DNA of 64,000 bases from JBHYDC01 sp051861205 (GTDB lineage Bacteria > Pseudomonadota > Alphaproteobacteria > Rhizobiales > Pleomorphomonadaceae), in contig JBHYDC010000010.1 of the NCBI GenBank assembly GCA_051861205.1, positions 62,001 through 126,000 on the forward strand, given 5' to 3'. Numbering within the stretch: the first letter of the stretch is position 1; each line of letters begins with the position of its first letter. The notes under the pieces are model-generated. The model saw only the letters and a program-made list of their open reading frames with translations. It did no database searches and was not told the DNA's origin. A program made the position numbers and the translations under genes. Shown here in pieces: positions 1 through 7,648 of this stretch.

Positions 1-514
1 GCTCCTTCATCTGCGAAGCCGCCTCGTATCCCAGCGTGCCCGACCGCCCGACGATACCGATGCGGCCCGGCAGATAGATGTGCCCTGGCATGATCCCCAC
101 CAGCGCCTCGCCCGGCGTGATCACGCCCGCGCAATTCGGCCCGAGCAGCCGCATGCGGTTTTCGGCCTTGTAGCGGCGCATGTAGCGCTTCACTCGCATC
201 ATGTCCTGCGCCGGAATGCCGTCGGTGATGCAGATCGCGACCTGGATGCCGGCATCCGCCGCTTCCATGATCGAGTCCGCTGCGAAGGGCGGCGGCACGA
301 ACACAATCGAGGTGTCCGCCCCGGTCGCCGCTACGGCCTGCTTCACGGTGTCGAACACCGGCACACCGTGGATCGTCGTGCCGCCCTTGCCCGGCGTCAC
401 ACCGCCGACCACCGGCGAGCCATACCGGATCATATCCTCCGCATGAAACGAGCCGATCTTGCCCGTGATGCCCTGCACGATGATCTTGGAGTTTTTGTTT
501 ACCAGAACGGACAT
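1..514 (-). CDS. mtkB: Malate-CoA ligase (malate thiokinase) alpha subunit, partial
   Basis: N-terminal 171 codons of a SucD/MtkB-type alpha subunit; the rest lies beyond the left edge. The start MSVLVNKNSK is preceded by GAGGAG. The Rossmann-type CoA-binding region is visible as IIVQGITGKIGSFHAEDMIRY followed by GGVTPGKGGTTIHGVPVFD, with LLGPNCAGVITPGE further on. The active-site phosphohistidine should be in the missing part. The family forms an acyl-CoA from malate or succinate using ATP. Malate is favoured here because sga and malyl-CoA lyase lie in the same operon. It starts 12 bases after mtkA ends, so the subunits are probably cotranslated. Succinyl-CoA synthetase (sucD) is the alternative, but that gene normally sits with sucAB. 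Confidence 0.9.
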   Translation of the reverse strand, partial: MSVLVNKNSKIIVQGITGKIGSFHAEDMIRYGSPVVGGVTPGKGGTTIHGVPVFDTVKQAVAATGADTSIVFVPPPFAADSIMEAADAGIQVAICITDGIPAQDMMRVKRYMRRYKAENRMRLLGPNCAGVITPGEALVGIMPGHIYLPGRIGIVGRSGTLGYEAASQMKE

Positions 515-526
515 GCTGATGTCTCC

Positions 527-1708
527 TCAGGCCGCAGCCACGGGCGCGCGTTTAGCGGCGGCGACCGAAAGACGGGCCGCTTCGGCCAGCGTGTTGGCGG
601 AAATCACGTCGATACCGCTTTCGTCGATGATCCGGCGGCCTTCCTCCACGTTGGTTCCGGCCAACCGCACCACCAGCGGCAGGCGCAGTTCGGCCAGCTC
701 CACCGCCTTCACCACGCCTTCCGCCACCCAATCGCAGCGATTGATGCCGGCGAAGATGTTGACGAGCACGGCTTTGACGTTCTTGTCCTGCGTCACCAGC
801 CGAAACGCCTTGGCCACCCGCTCCGGCGTGGCCCCGCCGCCGATATCGAGGAAATTGGCAGGCGCTCCGCCCTCCAGCAGGATCATGTCCATCGTCGCCA
901 TCGCCAGCCCCGCGCCATTCACGATGCAGCCGACGTCGCCGTCGAGCCCGACGTAGGAGAGCCCGCGATCGGCGGCTTGCGTTTCGCGCGGATCCTCCTG
1001 GCTCTTGTCGCGCAGCTCCGAAATATCGGGGTGCCGGAACAAGGCGTTGTCGTCAAAGCTCATCTTGGCATCGAGCGCGATCAGCTGGCCCTCCCGCGTG
1101 AAAACCAGCGGGTTGATCTCCAGCATGCCGGAATCCTTGTCGCGAAAGGCCCGGTACGCGCCGAGGATCACCCGCACCGCATCCGCCACCGCCGGCCCCG
1201 GCAGCCCCAGCGCAAACGCCAGTTCCCGCGCCTGGAACGCCTGCATCCCCACGGCCGGCTCGACCGAGATCTTGACGATGGACTCCGGCTTTGTCGCCGC
1301 GACGTCTTCGATCTCCATGCCGCCCTCGGTGGAGCCGATCACGATCACCCGCTGCTCTGCCCGGTCCAGCACGAAGCCGAGGTAAAGCTCCCGCTCGATG
1401 TTGACGCCGCCCTCCACATAGAGCCGGTTCACCATCTTCCCCGCCGGCCCGGATTGATGGGTCACGAGAATGCGCCCGAGCAGCTTGTCGGCGGCATCCT
1501 CCACCTCGTGCTCGGAGCGGCACACCTTCACGCCGCCGGCCTTGCCGCGACCGCCGGTATGCACCTGCGCCTTCACTACCCACACCGATCCGCCAATTTC
1601 GCGCGCCCGGTACGCCGCTTGTTCCGGCGAATAGGCGAGCCCCCCTTTTGGGATCGGCACGCCGAATTTCGCCAGCAGTTCCTTGGCCTGATATTCATGG
1701 ATGTCCAT
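527..1708 (-). CDS. mtkA: Malate-CoA ligase (malate thiokinase) beta subunit
   Basis: A 393-residue ATP-grasp subunit, about the length of SucC. It opens with MDIHEYQAKELLAKFGVPIP, the classical SucC/MtkA start. The ATP-grasp region has VVKAQVHTGGRGKAGGVKV near residue 45; the CoA-ligase domain has CIVNGAGLAMATMD and FLDIGGGATPE near 265-295. With MtkB it makes malyl-CoA from malate, CoA and ATP. Malyl-CoA lyase then splits this to acetyl-CoA and glyoxylate in the serine cycle. It lies between mcl (33-base gap) and mtkB (12-base gap) on one strand, which is the main reason to call it malate- rather than succinate-specific. Confidence 0.9.
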   Translation of the reverse strand: MDIHEYQAKELLAKFGVPIPKGGLAYSPEQAAYRAREIGGSVWVVKAQVHTGGRGKAGGVKVCRSEHEVEDAADKLLGRILVTHQSGPAGKMVNRLYVEGGVNIERELYLGFVLDRAEQRVIVIGSTEGGMEIEDVAATKPESIVKISVEPAVGMQAFQARELAFALGLPGPAVADAVRVILGAYRAFRDKDSGMLEINPLVFTREGQLIALDAKMSFDDNALFRHPDISELRDKSQEDPRETQAADRGLSYVGLDGDVGCIVNGAGLAMATMDMILLEGGAPANFLDIGGGATPERVAKAFRLVTQDKNVKAVLVNIFAGINRCDWVAEGVVKAVELAELRLPLVVRLAGTNVEEGRRIIDESGIDVISANTLAEAARLSVAAAKRAPVAAA

Positions 1709-1741
1709 GATCTGATCCCTTGGAAGAGAAGAGCCCGCCGC

Positions 1742-2704
1742 TCACGCCGCCTTTGACGATGCCCGGCCCTTGGTCTCGATCGCGTCTGCCACCGCCACCA
1801 CGTTCTGCGCCATGCGCGCCGACGCCGCGTCGATCATCCGCCCGTCGAGCGAGGCCGCGCCCTTGCCCTGAGCGGCTGCCTCGTCCAGCGCCACCAGGAT
1901 GCGCCGGGCCCGGTCCACCTCGGCGGGGGGCGGGGAGAACACGTCGTTGGCGAGCGCGATTTGGCTCGGATGGATCGCCCATTTGCCCTCACAGCCCAGC
2001 ACGGCCGCGCGCTTTGCCGCTTTCACGTAATCGTCCGGCGCGGAGAAGTCCCCGAACGGGCCGTCGATCGCCCGTAGGCCGTAAGCCCGGCACGCCGTCA
2101 CCATCCGGTCGATCGCCGCGTGCCATTGGTCGCCCGGATAATCCGGGTTCAGCCCGCCGATCACCACAGTGCGCGAGCGCCGCGAGGCCGAGAAATCCGC
2201 CACGCCGAAGTGCAGCGCCTCCAACTTGCGCGAGCAGGCCGCGATGGCCTCCACATTCGCCATGCCGAGCGCCGTCTCGATCAGCGCTTCCAGCCCGATT
2301 TCATTGGCGATGCCCATCCCATCGCGGATCTGCGCCACCATGGCTTCCACCATGTAAACGTCGCCTGGCACGCCCACTTTCGGGATCAGCAGCGTGTCCA
2401 CGAACTCGCCCGCTTGCTCCACCACGTCGACGACGTCGCGGTACATCCAATGCGTGTCGAGCCCGTTGATGCGCACGGACACCGTCTTGCCCCGCGCGCG
2501 CCACGGCAGTTCCCTGAGCGCCTTGATGATGTTGGTGCGCGCCTGCACCTTGTCGTTCGGCGCCACGGCGTCTTCGAGGTCCAGGAATACGAAGTCCGCG
2601 TCCGCTTCGAGCGCCTTGGCGAACATGGCGGGGTTCGATCCCGGAACCGCCAGTTCCGACCGCTGAACGCGGGTCTTGACCGGCTTGTATTGTGTGAAGC
2701 TCAT
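1742..2704 (-). CDS. mclA: Malyl-CoA lyase (HpcH/HpaI aldolase family)
   Basis: 320 residues, the usual length of L-malyl-CoA / beta-methylmalyl-CoA lyases. Start MSFTQYKPVKTRVQRSELAV is chosen because GGAGAG stands just before it and because it matches the family; an upstream extension would run into sga. The motif SELAVPGSNPAMFAKALEADADFVFLDLEDAV holds the substrate-phosphate and acidic metal-binding residues of this citrate-lyase-beta-like fold. The enzyme cleaves malyl-CoA to acetyl-CoA and glyoxylate. Glyoxylate is the amino acceptor of the neighbouring Sga, and malyl-CoA is made by the downstream MtkAB, so three consecutive serine-cycle steps are encoded together. Confidence 0.92.
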   Translation of the reverse strand: MSFTQYKPVKTRVQRSELAVPGSNPAMFAKALEADADFVFLDLEDAVAPNDKVQARTNIIKALRELPWRARGKTVSVRINGLDTHWMYRDVVDVVEQAGEFVDTLLIPKVGVPGDVYMVEAMVAQIRDGMGIANEIGLEALIETALGMANVEAIAACSRKLEALHFGVADFSASRRSRTVVIGGLNPDYPGDQWHAAIDRMVTACRAYGLRAIDGPFGDFSAPDDYVKAAKRAAVLGCEGKWAIHPSQIALANDVFSPPPAEVDRARRILVALDEAAAQGKGAASLDGRMIDAASARMAQNVVAVADAIETKGRASSKAA

Positions 2705-2724
2705 AATGTCTCTCCGGGATCTGG

Positions 2725-3912
2725 TTATGCGGCTTCTGCGGCCACCTGCCGCCGCGCGCCGTAAAAGGCCTGCGCCGCCCCAACGCCCGCGCCGAACCGC
2801 ACCTTCGCCCCGCAATCGGCCAGCGCCATTTCCGCCGCCGCCAGCGCGCCCAGCATCATGACCTCGTTGGTCGCGCCGATGTGCCCGATGCGGAAAACGC
2901 GGCCCGCCACCTTGTTCAGCCCGATCCCGAACGAAACGCCGTAGCGCTCATAGGCCCGCCGCACGACCGCGCCGCTGTCCACGCCCTGCGGCACCACGAT
3001 CGCCGACACGGTATCGGAATACCACTTCGGCTCCTTCGCGCAGAGCTTCAGCCCTAGGCCCTGCACGCCCCGCCGCACGCCTTCGGCGATGTGGCGATGA
3101 CGCGCGAACACAGCGTCGAGCCCTTCTTCGAACAGAAGATCCAGCGACGCGCGCAAACCCCGCAGCAGCGTCGTCGCCGGCGTGTAGGGGAAGTAGCCGT
3201 CCTTGTTCGCCCGGCCCATGTCCTCGAATGAGAAAAAGCAGCGCGGGAACTTCGACGTCTTATGCGCCTCCAGCGCCTTCTGGCTCACCGCAATGATCGC
3301 AAGGCCCGTCGGCAGCATGAAGCCCTTCTGCGATCCCGATACGATGGCGTCCACGCCCCACTCGTCCATGCGGAAATCGAGCGAAGCCACCGACGACACT
3401 CCGTCCACGAACAACAGGGCAGGGTGATTGCTGGCATCGAGCGCCCGCCGCATCCCCGCGATGTCCGACGTCACACCTGTAGCGGTTTCATTGTGCGTGC
3501 CGAGCACGGCCCGGATCGTGTGCGCTTTGTCCGCCGCCAGAATGTCCGCGAAGCGCTCCACGGGAACGCCTTCGCCCCAGTCCACATCGACAACCTTGGT
3601 GTCGAACCCGAGCCGGCGGCACATGTCCGCCCAGAGCAGCGAGAACTGCCCAAAGGAAGCGATCAGCACCTTGTCGCCGGAGTTCAGCGTATTCGTAAGA
3701 ACCGCCTCCCATCCGCCGGTTCCCGACGAGGGAAAAATGAACGGCTGACCGGTTTCGGTCTTGAACACGCGCTTCAAGTCTTGAAACAGCGGCAGCGTGA
3801 ACTTGGGAAAGTCCGGCGCGCGCATGTCTTCCTGCGGTGCGTTCATGGCCCGGCGCACAGGGTCTGGAACATTTGTCGGGCCGGGGATGAAAAGACCGGG
3901 ATGGTAGCGCAT
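2725..3912 (-). CDS. sga: Serine-glyoxylate aminotransferase
   Basis: 395-residue class V PLP aminotransferase that converts serine and glyoxylate to hydroxypyruvate and glycine. The N-terminus has FIPGPTNVPDPVRRAM. The phosphate-binding stretch SSGTGGWEAV is at about 62-71, and the PLP lysine is K196 in SGSQKGFMLP. The C-terminal arginine region reads FRIGHIGATNEVMM. It is the first gene of the sga-mcl-mtkA-mtkB group, 20 bases before mcl. Alanine-glyoxylate aminotransferase is a close relative, but the neighbours favour serine as donor. Expression is probably driven from the 358-base region upstream, which holds an inverted repeat. Confidence 0.92.
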   Translation of the reverse strand: MRYHPGLFIPGPTNVPDPVRRAMNAPQEDMRAPDFPKFTLPLFQDLKRVFKTETGQPFIFPSSGTGGWEAVLTNTLNSGDKVLIASFGQFSLLWADMCRRLGFDTKVVDVDWGEGVPVERFADILAADKAHTIRAVLGTHNETATGVTSDIAGMRRALDASNHPALLFVDGVSSVASLDFRMDEWGVDAIVSGSQKGFMLPTGLAIIAVSQKALEAHKTSKFPRCFFSFEDMGRANKDGYFPYTPATTLLRGLRASLDLLFEEGLDAVFARHRHIAEGVRRGVQGLGLKLCAKEPKWYSDTVSAIVVPQGVDSGAVVRRAYERYGVSFGIGLNKVAGRVFRIGHIGATNEVMMLGALAAAEMALADCGAKVRFGAGVGAAQAFYGARRQVAAEAA

Positions 3913-4065
3913 GGGGCGTCCTCGGGCTTGGTCGGCGATCGGGAACGGTCGCCGTTCTCAGGAAGCCGCAAACGCCGCGTCATTGGCCGCGCCTGTTCTG
4001 GCGCGATCCCCATGTTCAAGGGCGTGTTCGCTTTTCCTGTGCCCGCATCCTGCGGTGGGCCGGTT

Positions 4066-4093
4066 GCCGTTAACAGTTTTAAAAACTAACGGC
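4066..4093. promoter_or_regulatory. Inverted repeat in the sga upstream region
   Basis: Arms GCCGTTA and TAACGGC (7 of 7) flank an AT-rich centre that itself contains AGTTTT and AAAACT. It lies about 155 bases before the sga start in the 358-base gap between the LysR gene and sga, in otherwise G+C-rich DNA. An AT-rich dyad of this kind could be a LysR-type operator or the 3' hairpin of the LysR transcript. No T-run follows, so a terminator is less likely. Nothing else is recognised in this gap. Confidence 0.35.
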
Positions 4094-4270
4094 CGGCATA
4101 GGAAAACTTAATGTTGCAGCGCACTTAGTCATTGCCGCCCTGTGCGAGACCGGGCAAAGCCCCACAATCCAGCAAAACATCTCTCGTAAAGGCCCGCTTC
4201 ATAGGAGGCGCCTATCAGCCGATGCGCTGAAATCCCATCCGGCGCTGCGACAGCCCGCCGCAGCTTTCCG

Positions 4271-5161
4271 TCACGCCGCAGTTGCCCCGCGCAGCCAATC
4301 CCCGAAGGATCGCACCAGCCCCGACCCGGATTTTGCCTCGGGATAGACAAACCAATAGGCCGTTCCTGATCGAAGCGGTTGGTCGAGCAGTATCTTGAGC
4401 CGCCCGGTTCGTAGTTCCTCTTCCACCAGGAATCGCGGCATCAGCGCCACACCGAGCCCCGCCACCGCCGCGCCCGCGATCATCCCGAACTGATCGAACC
4501 GCGCCCCGGCAAAGGCGCCAGCCGTATCCACCCCGGCCATGGCGAACCAATCCCGCCAAGCGGTCGGCCGTGTCGACTGGTGCAGCAGCGGCAACTGCGC
4601 CACACTATCGGCGCCGCCTATCAAGCGATCGCCCGTCAGCGACGGCGAAGCCACCGGCACCACCGCCTCGTCGCAGAGATGCTCGCACACCGCCCCCGGC
4701 CACGTGGCCTCGCCATGATGAATGGCCGCGTCCAGCGGATCCTCCGCGAAGGAAAACGGCGCCAGCCGCACCGCAAAATTCACGGTCACGCCCGGATGCA
4801 TCTCCAAGAACCCCGGCAATCGCGGCATCAACCACCGCGTCGCAAACGTCGGCAGCACCGCCAAGTTCAGCGTCCCCGCGCTCCCCGCAGCCCCCATCAC
4901 CCGCTGCGTCGCCGCTGAGAGAGCCCCCAGAATGTGCTGCACCTCTTTGAGATAAGCCCGCCCCGCATCCGTCAGAAACACCCGCTGGTTCACCCGCTCG
5001 AACAAATCCAGCCCCAGGCTTTCCTCCAACTGCCGGATCTGCCGGCTGACCGCCCCTTGCGTCAAATGCAACTCCCCCGCCGCCCGCGAAAAACTAAGAT
5101 GCCGCCCCGCGGATTCAAACGCAGACAAAGCAGGGATGGAGGGCAGGAGAGGGCGGGACAT
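4271..5161 (-). CDS. LysR family transcriptional regulator (GcvA/GcdR-like)
   Basis: 296 residues. The N-terminal winged helix-turn-helix is plain: LSFSRAAGELHLTQGAVSRQI at about 23-43, then ESLGLDLFERVNQRVFLTDAGR. A type-2 periplasmic-binding-like effector domain fills residues 90-290. The sequence style is that of the GcvA subgroup, which includes GcdR, activator of glutaryl-CoA dehydrogenase. It lies on the same strand as the sga cluster but also beside the amaB-gcdH genes on its other side, so its target could be either: serine-cycle genes (as for QscR, another LysR protein) or lysine/glutarate catabolism. The sequence does not decide. Confidence 0.85.
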   Translation of the reverse strand: MSRPLLPSIPALSAFESAGRHLSFSRAAGELHLTQGAVSRQIRQLEESLGLDLFERVNQRVFLTDAGRAYLKEVQHILGALSAATQRVMGAAGSAGTLNLAVLPTFATRWLMPRLPGFLEMHPGVTVNFAVRLAPFSFAEDPLDAAIHHGEATWPGAVCEHLCDEAVVPVASPSLTGDRLIGGADSVAQLPLLHQSTRPTAWRDWFAMAGVDTAGAFAGARFDQFGMIAGAAVAGLGVALMPRFLVEEELRTGRLKILLDQPLRSGTAYWFVYPEAKSGSGLVRSFGDWLRGATAA

Positions 5162-5262
5162 GGAGCGTTCGGGTTCATGAGAGTTGTCGATGCCGAGTCA
5201 TTGGTAACACAAGCATTTTACTCATTCATCTTCGCTTGTTCCTCAGCGAGTTAAGCGCCCAC

Positions 5263-5312
5263 GTAGCGCCCCGCGCTACATTTCAATTGCGTTCTGTAGC
5301 GCCCCACGCTAC
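5263..5312 (+). promoter_or_regulatory. higBA promoter with two inverted-repeat operators
   Basis: Two near-identical palindromes, GTAGCGCCCCGCGCTAC at 5263-5279 (7-base arms) and GTAGCGCCCCACGCTAC at 5296-5312 (6-base arms), lie 33 bases apart, about three helical turns. The second sits between a -35-like TTGCGT (5287-5292) and a -10-like TACAAG (5310-5315) with a 17-base spacer, 20 bases before higB. This is what an autorepressed toxin-antitoxin promoter bound by HigA should look like. The pairing of sites and promoter is seen; HigA binding is inferred. Confidence 0.6.
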
Positions 5313-5334
5313 AAGATCAAAAACGCGGCGGGCA

Positions 5335-5618
5335 ATGATCCAAAGCTGGGCATCAAAGGAGGCAAACGAGGTTTTCGAGGGGCGTTCCCCCAAGGGTTTC
5401 CCAGCCGATCGTTTCAAAACGCTGCGTCGCCGCCTCTTCCAACTCGACGCAGCGGAAACGCTCGATGATATGCGCACCCCCCCCCCGGCAATCGACTTCA
5501 CGCCTTATCGGCAGATCGCGCGGGTCAATGGTCCATCAGCATCAACGCCCAATTCCGGGTCTGTTTTACGTGGGGTGCCGCGGGGCCTGAAAACGTCGAT
5601 TGCGTCGACTATCACTAA
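5335..5618 (+). pseudogene. higB: HigB-type mRNA interferase toxin, frameshifted at a C10 tract
   Basis: The first 48 codons (MIQSWASKEANEVFEGRSPKG, ending LDAAETLDDMRTPP) and the remainder (NRLHALSADRAGQWSISIN, then FRVCFTWG and DCVDYH) are both clear HigB/RelE-fold sequence but lie in different frames. The break is exactly at ten consecutive C residues at 5477-5486; eight or eleven C would restore a 93-94 residue toxin, the normal family length. As written, translation leaves the toxin frame and runs on to 5640 in the wrong frame. It may be a real inactivating slip, a phase-variable tract or a sequencing error. The antitoxin gene follows 18 bases later, the usual toxin-first higBA order. 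Confidence 0.8.
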
Positions 5619-5636
5619 GACATCAGGGAGCCTCCC

Positions 5637-5951
5637 ATGACTGATTTCGATACGTTCACGTTGCCCGCGCCGCATCCCGGTGAACATCTGCGGGAAGATT
5701 TCCTCCCGGCCTACGGCCTCACCCCCGGCGCACTTGCCCGCGCCATGGGCCTCAAGGACCGCGCTCGCATCGAGCGGATCGTGCGCGAACAACAGGCTAT
5801 CACGGCCGACACAGCGCTTCGCCTCGGCCGGGTGTTCGGCAATTCGGCGCAGTTCTGGATCAACCTTCAGGCCACGCATGATCTGTCCAAGGCGGCCATG
5901 GCGAGCCGGAACGAACTGGCCGCCATCAAGCCCCTCCAGCCGACGGCATAG
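5637..5951 (+). CDS. higA: HigA family antitoxin, XRE-type HTH
   Basis: 104 residues. The start PHPGEHLREDFLPAYGLTPG is the hallmark of HigA antitoxins, followed by a helix-turn-helix (ALARAMGLKDRARIERIVREQ) and the LRLGRVFGNSAQFWINLQ signature. It neutralises HigB by direct binding and represses the shared promoter. The two palindromes before higB are the likely operators. GGGAG stands before the ATG. It is intact although higB is frameshifted. Retention of the antitoxin suggests that the toxin loss is recent, reversible or an artefact. Confidence 0.9.
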   Translation: MTDFDTFTLPAPHPGEHLREDFLPAYGLTPGALARAMGLKDRARIERIVREQQAITADTALRLGRVFGNSAQFWINLQATHDLSKAAMASRNELAAIKPLQPTA

Positions 5952-6111
5952 TCACCGAGTTCATGAGCAAACCTCATGACCATGCCAGAAATCATCGCTT
6001 GATAGTCGTGCGCTGAAAGAGGGATAAGCGAGGCTTGAAGCCGCAAAATCCCGGCACCGCATCGGCCGTCTCGCCGTTTTCCGGCCCGGCCGCATTGCCC
6101 GAGGAACCGAC

Positions 6112-7644
6112 ATGACCGTATCGCCCAAGATCGAAAGCCTCGGCGAGGAAACCGCCGCGCTCCTCGCCCGCCTCGGTGTTCCCGCCGCATCCGTCACGGG
6201 CGGCAACCTCATCGTCCGCTCGCCAATCACCGGCGAAACCATTGGCGCGCTGCATGAGGCCGGCGCTGCCGAGATGTCCGCCGCGATCACCCGCGCTCAT
6301 GCGGCGTATCTCGCCTGGCGCAAGGTGCCCGCCCCCAAGCGCGGCGAGCTCGTGCGTCTGCTCGGCGAGGAATTGCGCGCCGCCAAGGACGATCTCGGCC
6401 GTCTCGTCACCATCGAGGCTGGCAAGATCGTGTCCGAGGGCCTCGGCGAGGTCCAGGAGATGATCGACATCTGCGACTTCGCGGTCGGCCTTTCCCGCCA
6501 GCTTTACGGCCTCACCATCGCCACCGAACGCGCCTCCCACCGCATGATGGAAACGTGGCACCCGGTCGGCGTCGTCGGCGTCATCTCCGCGTTCAACTTC
6601 CCCGTCGCGGTCTGGTCGTGGAACGCAGCGCTGGCGCTCGTCTGCGGTAACACCGTCGTGTGGAAGCCGTCGGAGAAAACCCCGCTCACCGCGCTCGCCG
6701 TCCAGGCGCTGTTCGAGCGCGCCGCCGCGAAATTCGGCGCGCCGGCCGGTCTCTCGGAAGTCGTGATCGGTACCCGCGCCGCCGGAGAGGCGTTGGTGGA
6801 CGATGCCCGCGTGCCCGTCGTGTCGGCCACCGGCTCCACCGCCATGGGCCGCGCCGTCGCGCCGAAACTGGCCAAGCGCTTCGCCCGCGCGATTCTGGAA
6901 CTCGGCGGCAACAACGCCGCCATCGTTTGCCCCTCGGCGGATCTCGACCTCGTCGTGCGCGCCGTCGCCTTCTCCGCCATGGGCACCGCCGGCCAGCGCT
7001 GCACCACGCTTCGCCGCCTCTTCGTTCACGACAGCATCTACGACGCGCTCGTGCCGCGCCTGAAGAAGGCCTACGGCTCGGTCAAGGTCGGCGATCCCCG
7101 CGTCGCCGGCACGCTCGTGGGCCCGCTGATCGACGCCGCTTCGTTCCAGGCGATGCAATCCTCGCTCGACGCCGCCCGCGCGGCTGGTGGCACGATTACG
7201 GGCGGCGAACGCGCCTTCGCAGAAGCCGGGGAGGGCGCTTACTACGCCCGGCCCGCGCTCGCCGAAATGCCGGGCCAAGCCGACATCGTGGCGCACGAAA
7301 CCTTCGCGCCCATCCTCTACGTGATGCGCTGGTCGACCTTCGACGACGTCCTCGCCCTGCACAACGGCGTGCCGCAGGGCCTGTCGTCGTCCATCTTCAC
7401 CAACGACCTGCGCGAAGCCGAGCGATTCCTCTCCGTCGAGGGCTCGGACTGCGGCATCGCCAACGTGAATATCGGGCCCTCCGGCGCTGAAATCGGCGGG
7501 GCCTTCGGCGGCGAGAAGGAAACCGGCGGCGGCCGCGAAGCCGGCTCCGACGCCTGGAAGGCCTACATGCGCCGCGCCACCAACACCATCAACTATGGCC
7601 GCGACCTGCCGCTTGCGCAGGGCGTCACCTTCGACGTGGAGTGA
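6112..7644 (+). CDS. amaB: L-aminoadipate-semialdehyde / piperideine-6-carboxylate dehydrogenase (ALDH7 family)
   Basis: 510-residue NAD-dependent aldehyde dehydrogenase. Catalytic residues are E263 in LELGGNNAAIV and C297 in GTAGQRCTTLRRLF. The ALDH7A1/AmaB signature NIGPSGAEIGGAFGGEKETG lies near the C-terminus, followed by GREAGSDAWKAYMRR. The family oxidises alpha-aminoadipate semialdehyde to 2-aminoadipate in lysine degradation. The gene is followed only 4 bases later by glutaryl-CoA dehydrogenase, which acts later in the same pathway, so the assignment is firm. The start ATG at 6112 is preceded by GAGGAACCGAC. Confidence 0.93.
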   Translation: MTVSPKIESLGEETAALLARLGVPAASVTGGNLIVRSPITGETIGALHEAGAAEMSAAITRAHAAYLAWRKVPAPKRGELVRLLGEELRAAKDDLGRLVTIEAGKIVSEGLGEVQEMIDICDFAVGLSRQLYGLTIATERASHRMMETWHPVGVVGVISAFNFPVAVWSWNAALALVCGNTVVWKPSEKTPLTALAVQALFERAAAKFGAPAGLSEVVIGTRAAGEALVDDARVPVVSATGSTAMGRAVAPKLAKRFARAILELGGNNAAIVCPSADLDLVVRAVAFSAMGTAGQRCTTLRRLFVHDSIYDALVPRLKKAYGSVKVGDPRVAGTLVGPLIDAASFQAMQSSLDAARAAGGTITGGERAFAEAGEGAYYARPALAEMPGQADIVAHETFAPILYVMRWSTFDDVLALHNGVPQGLSSSIFTNDLREAERFLSVEGSDCGIANVNIGPSGAEIGGAFGGEKETGGGREAGSDAWKAYMRRATNTINYGRDLPLAQGVTFDVE

Positions 7645-7648
7645 GCCG

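Noticed and set aside
80..1756. Very long plus-strand open frame opposite mtkA and mtkB
   Set aside because: It is rich in His/Arg/Asp, as expected from the complement of G+C-rich genes. The minus-strand frames carry unmistakable MtkA/MtkB motifs.
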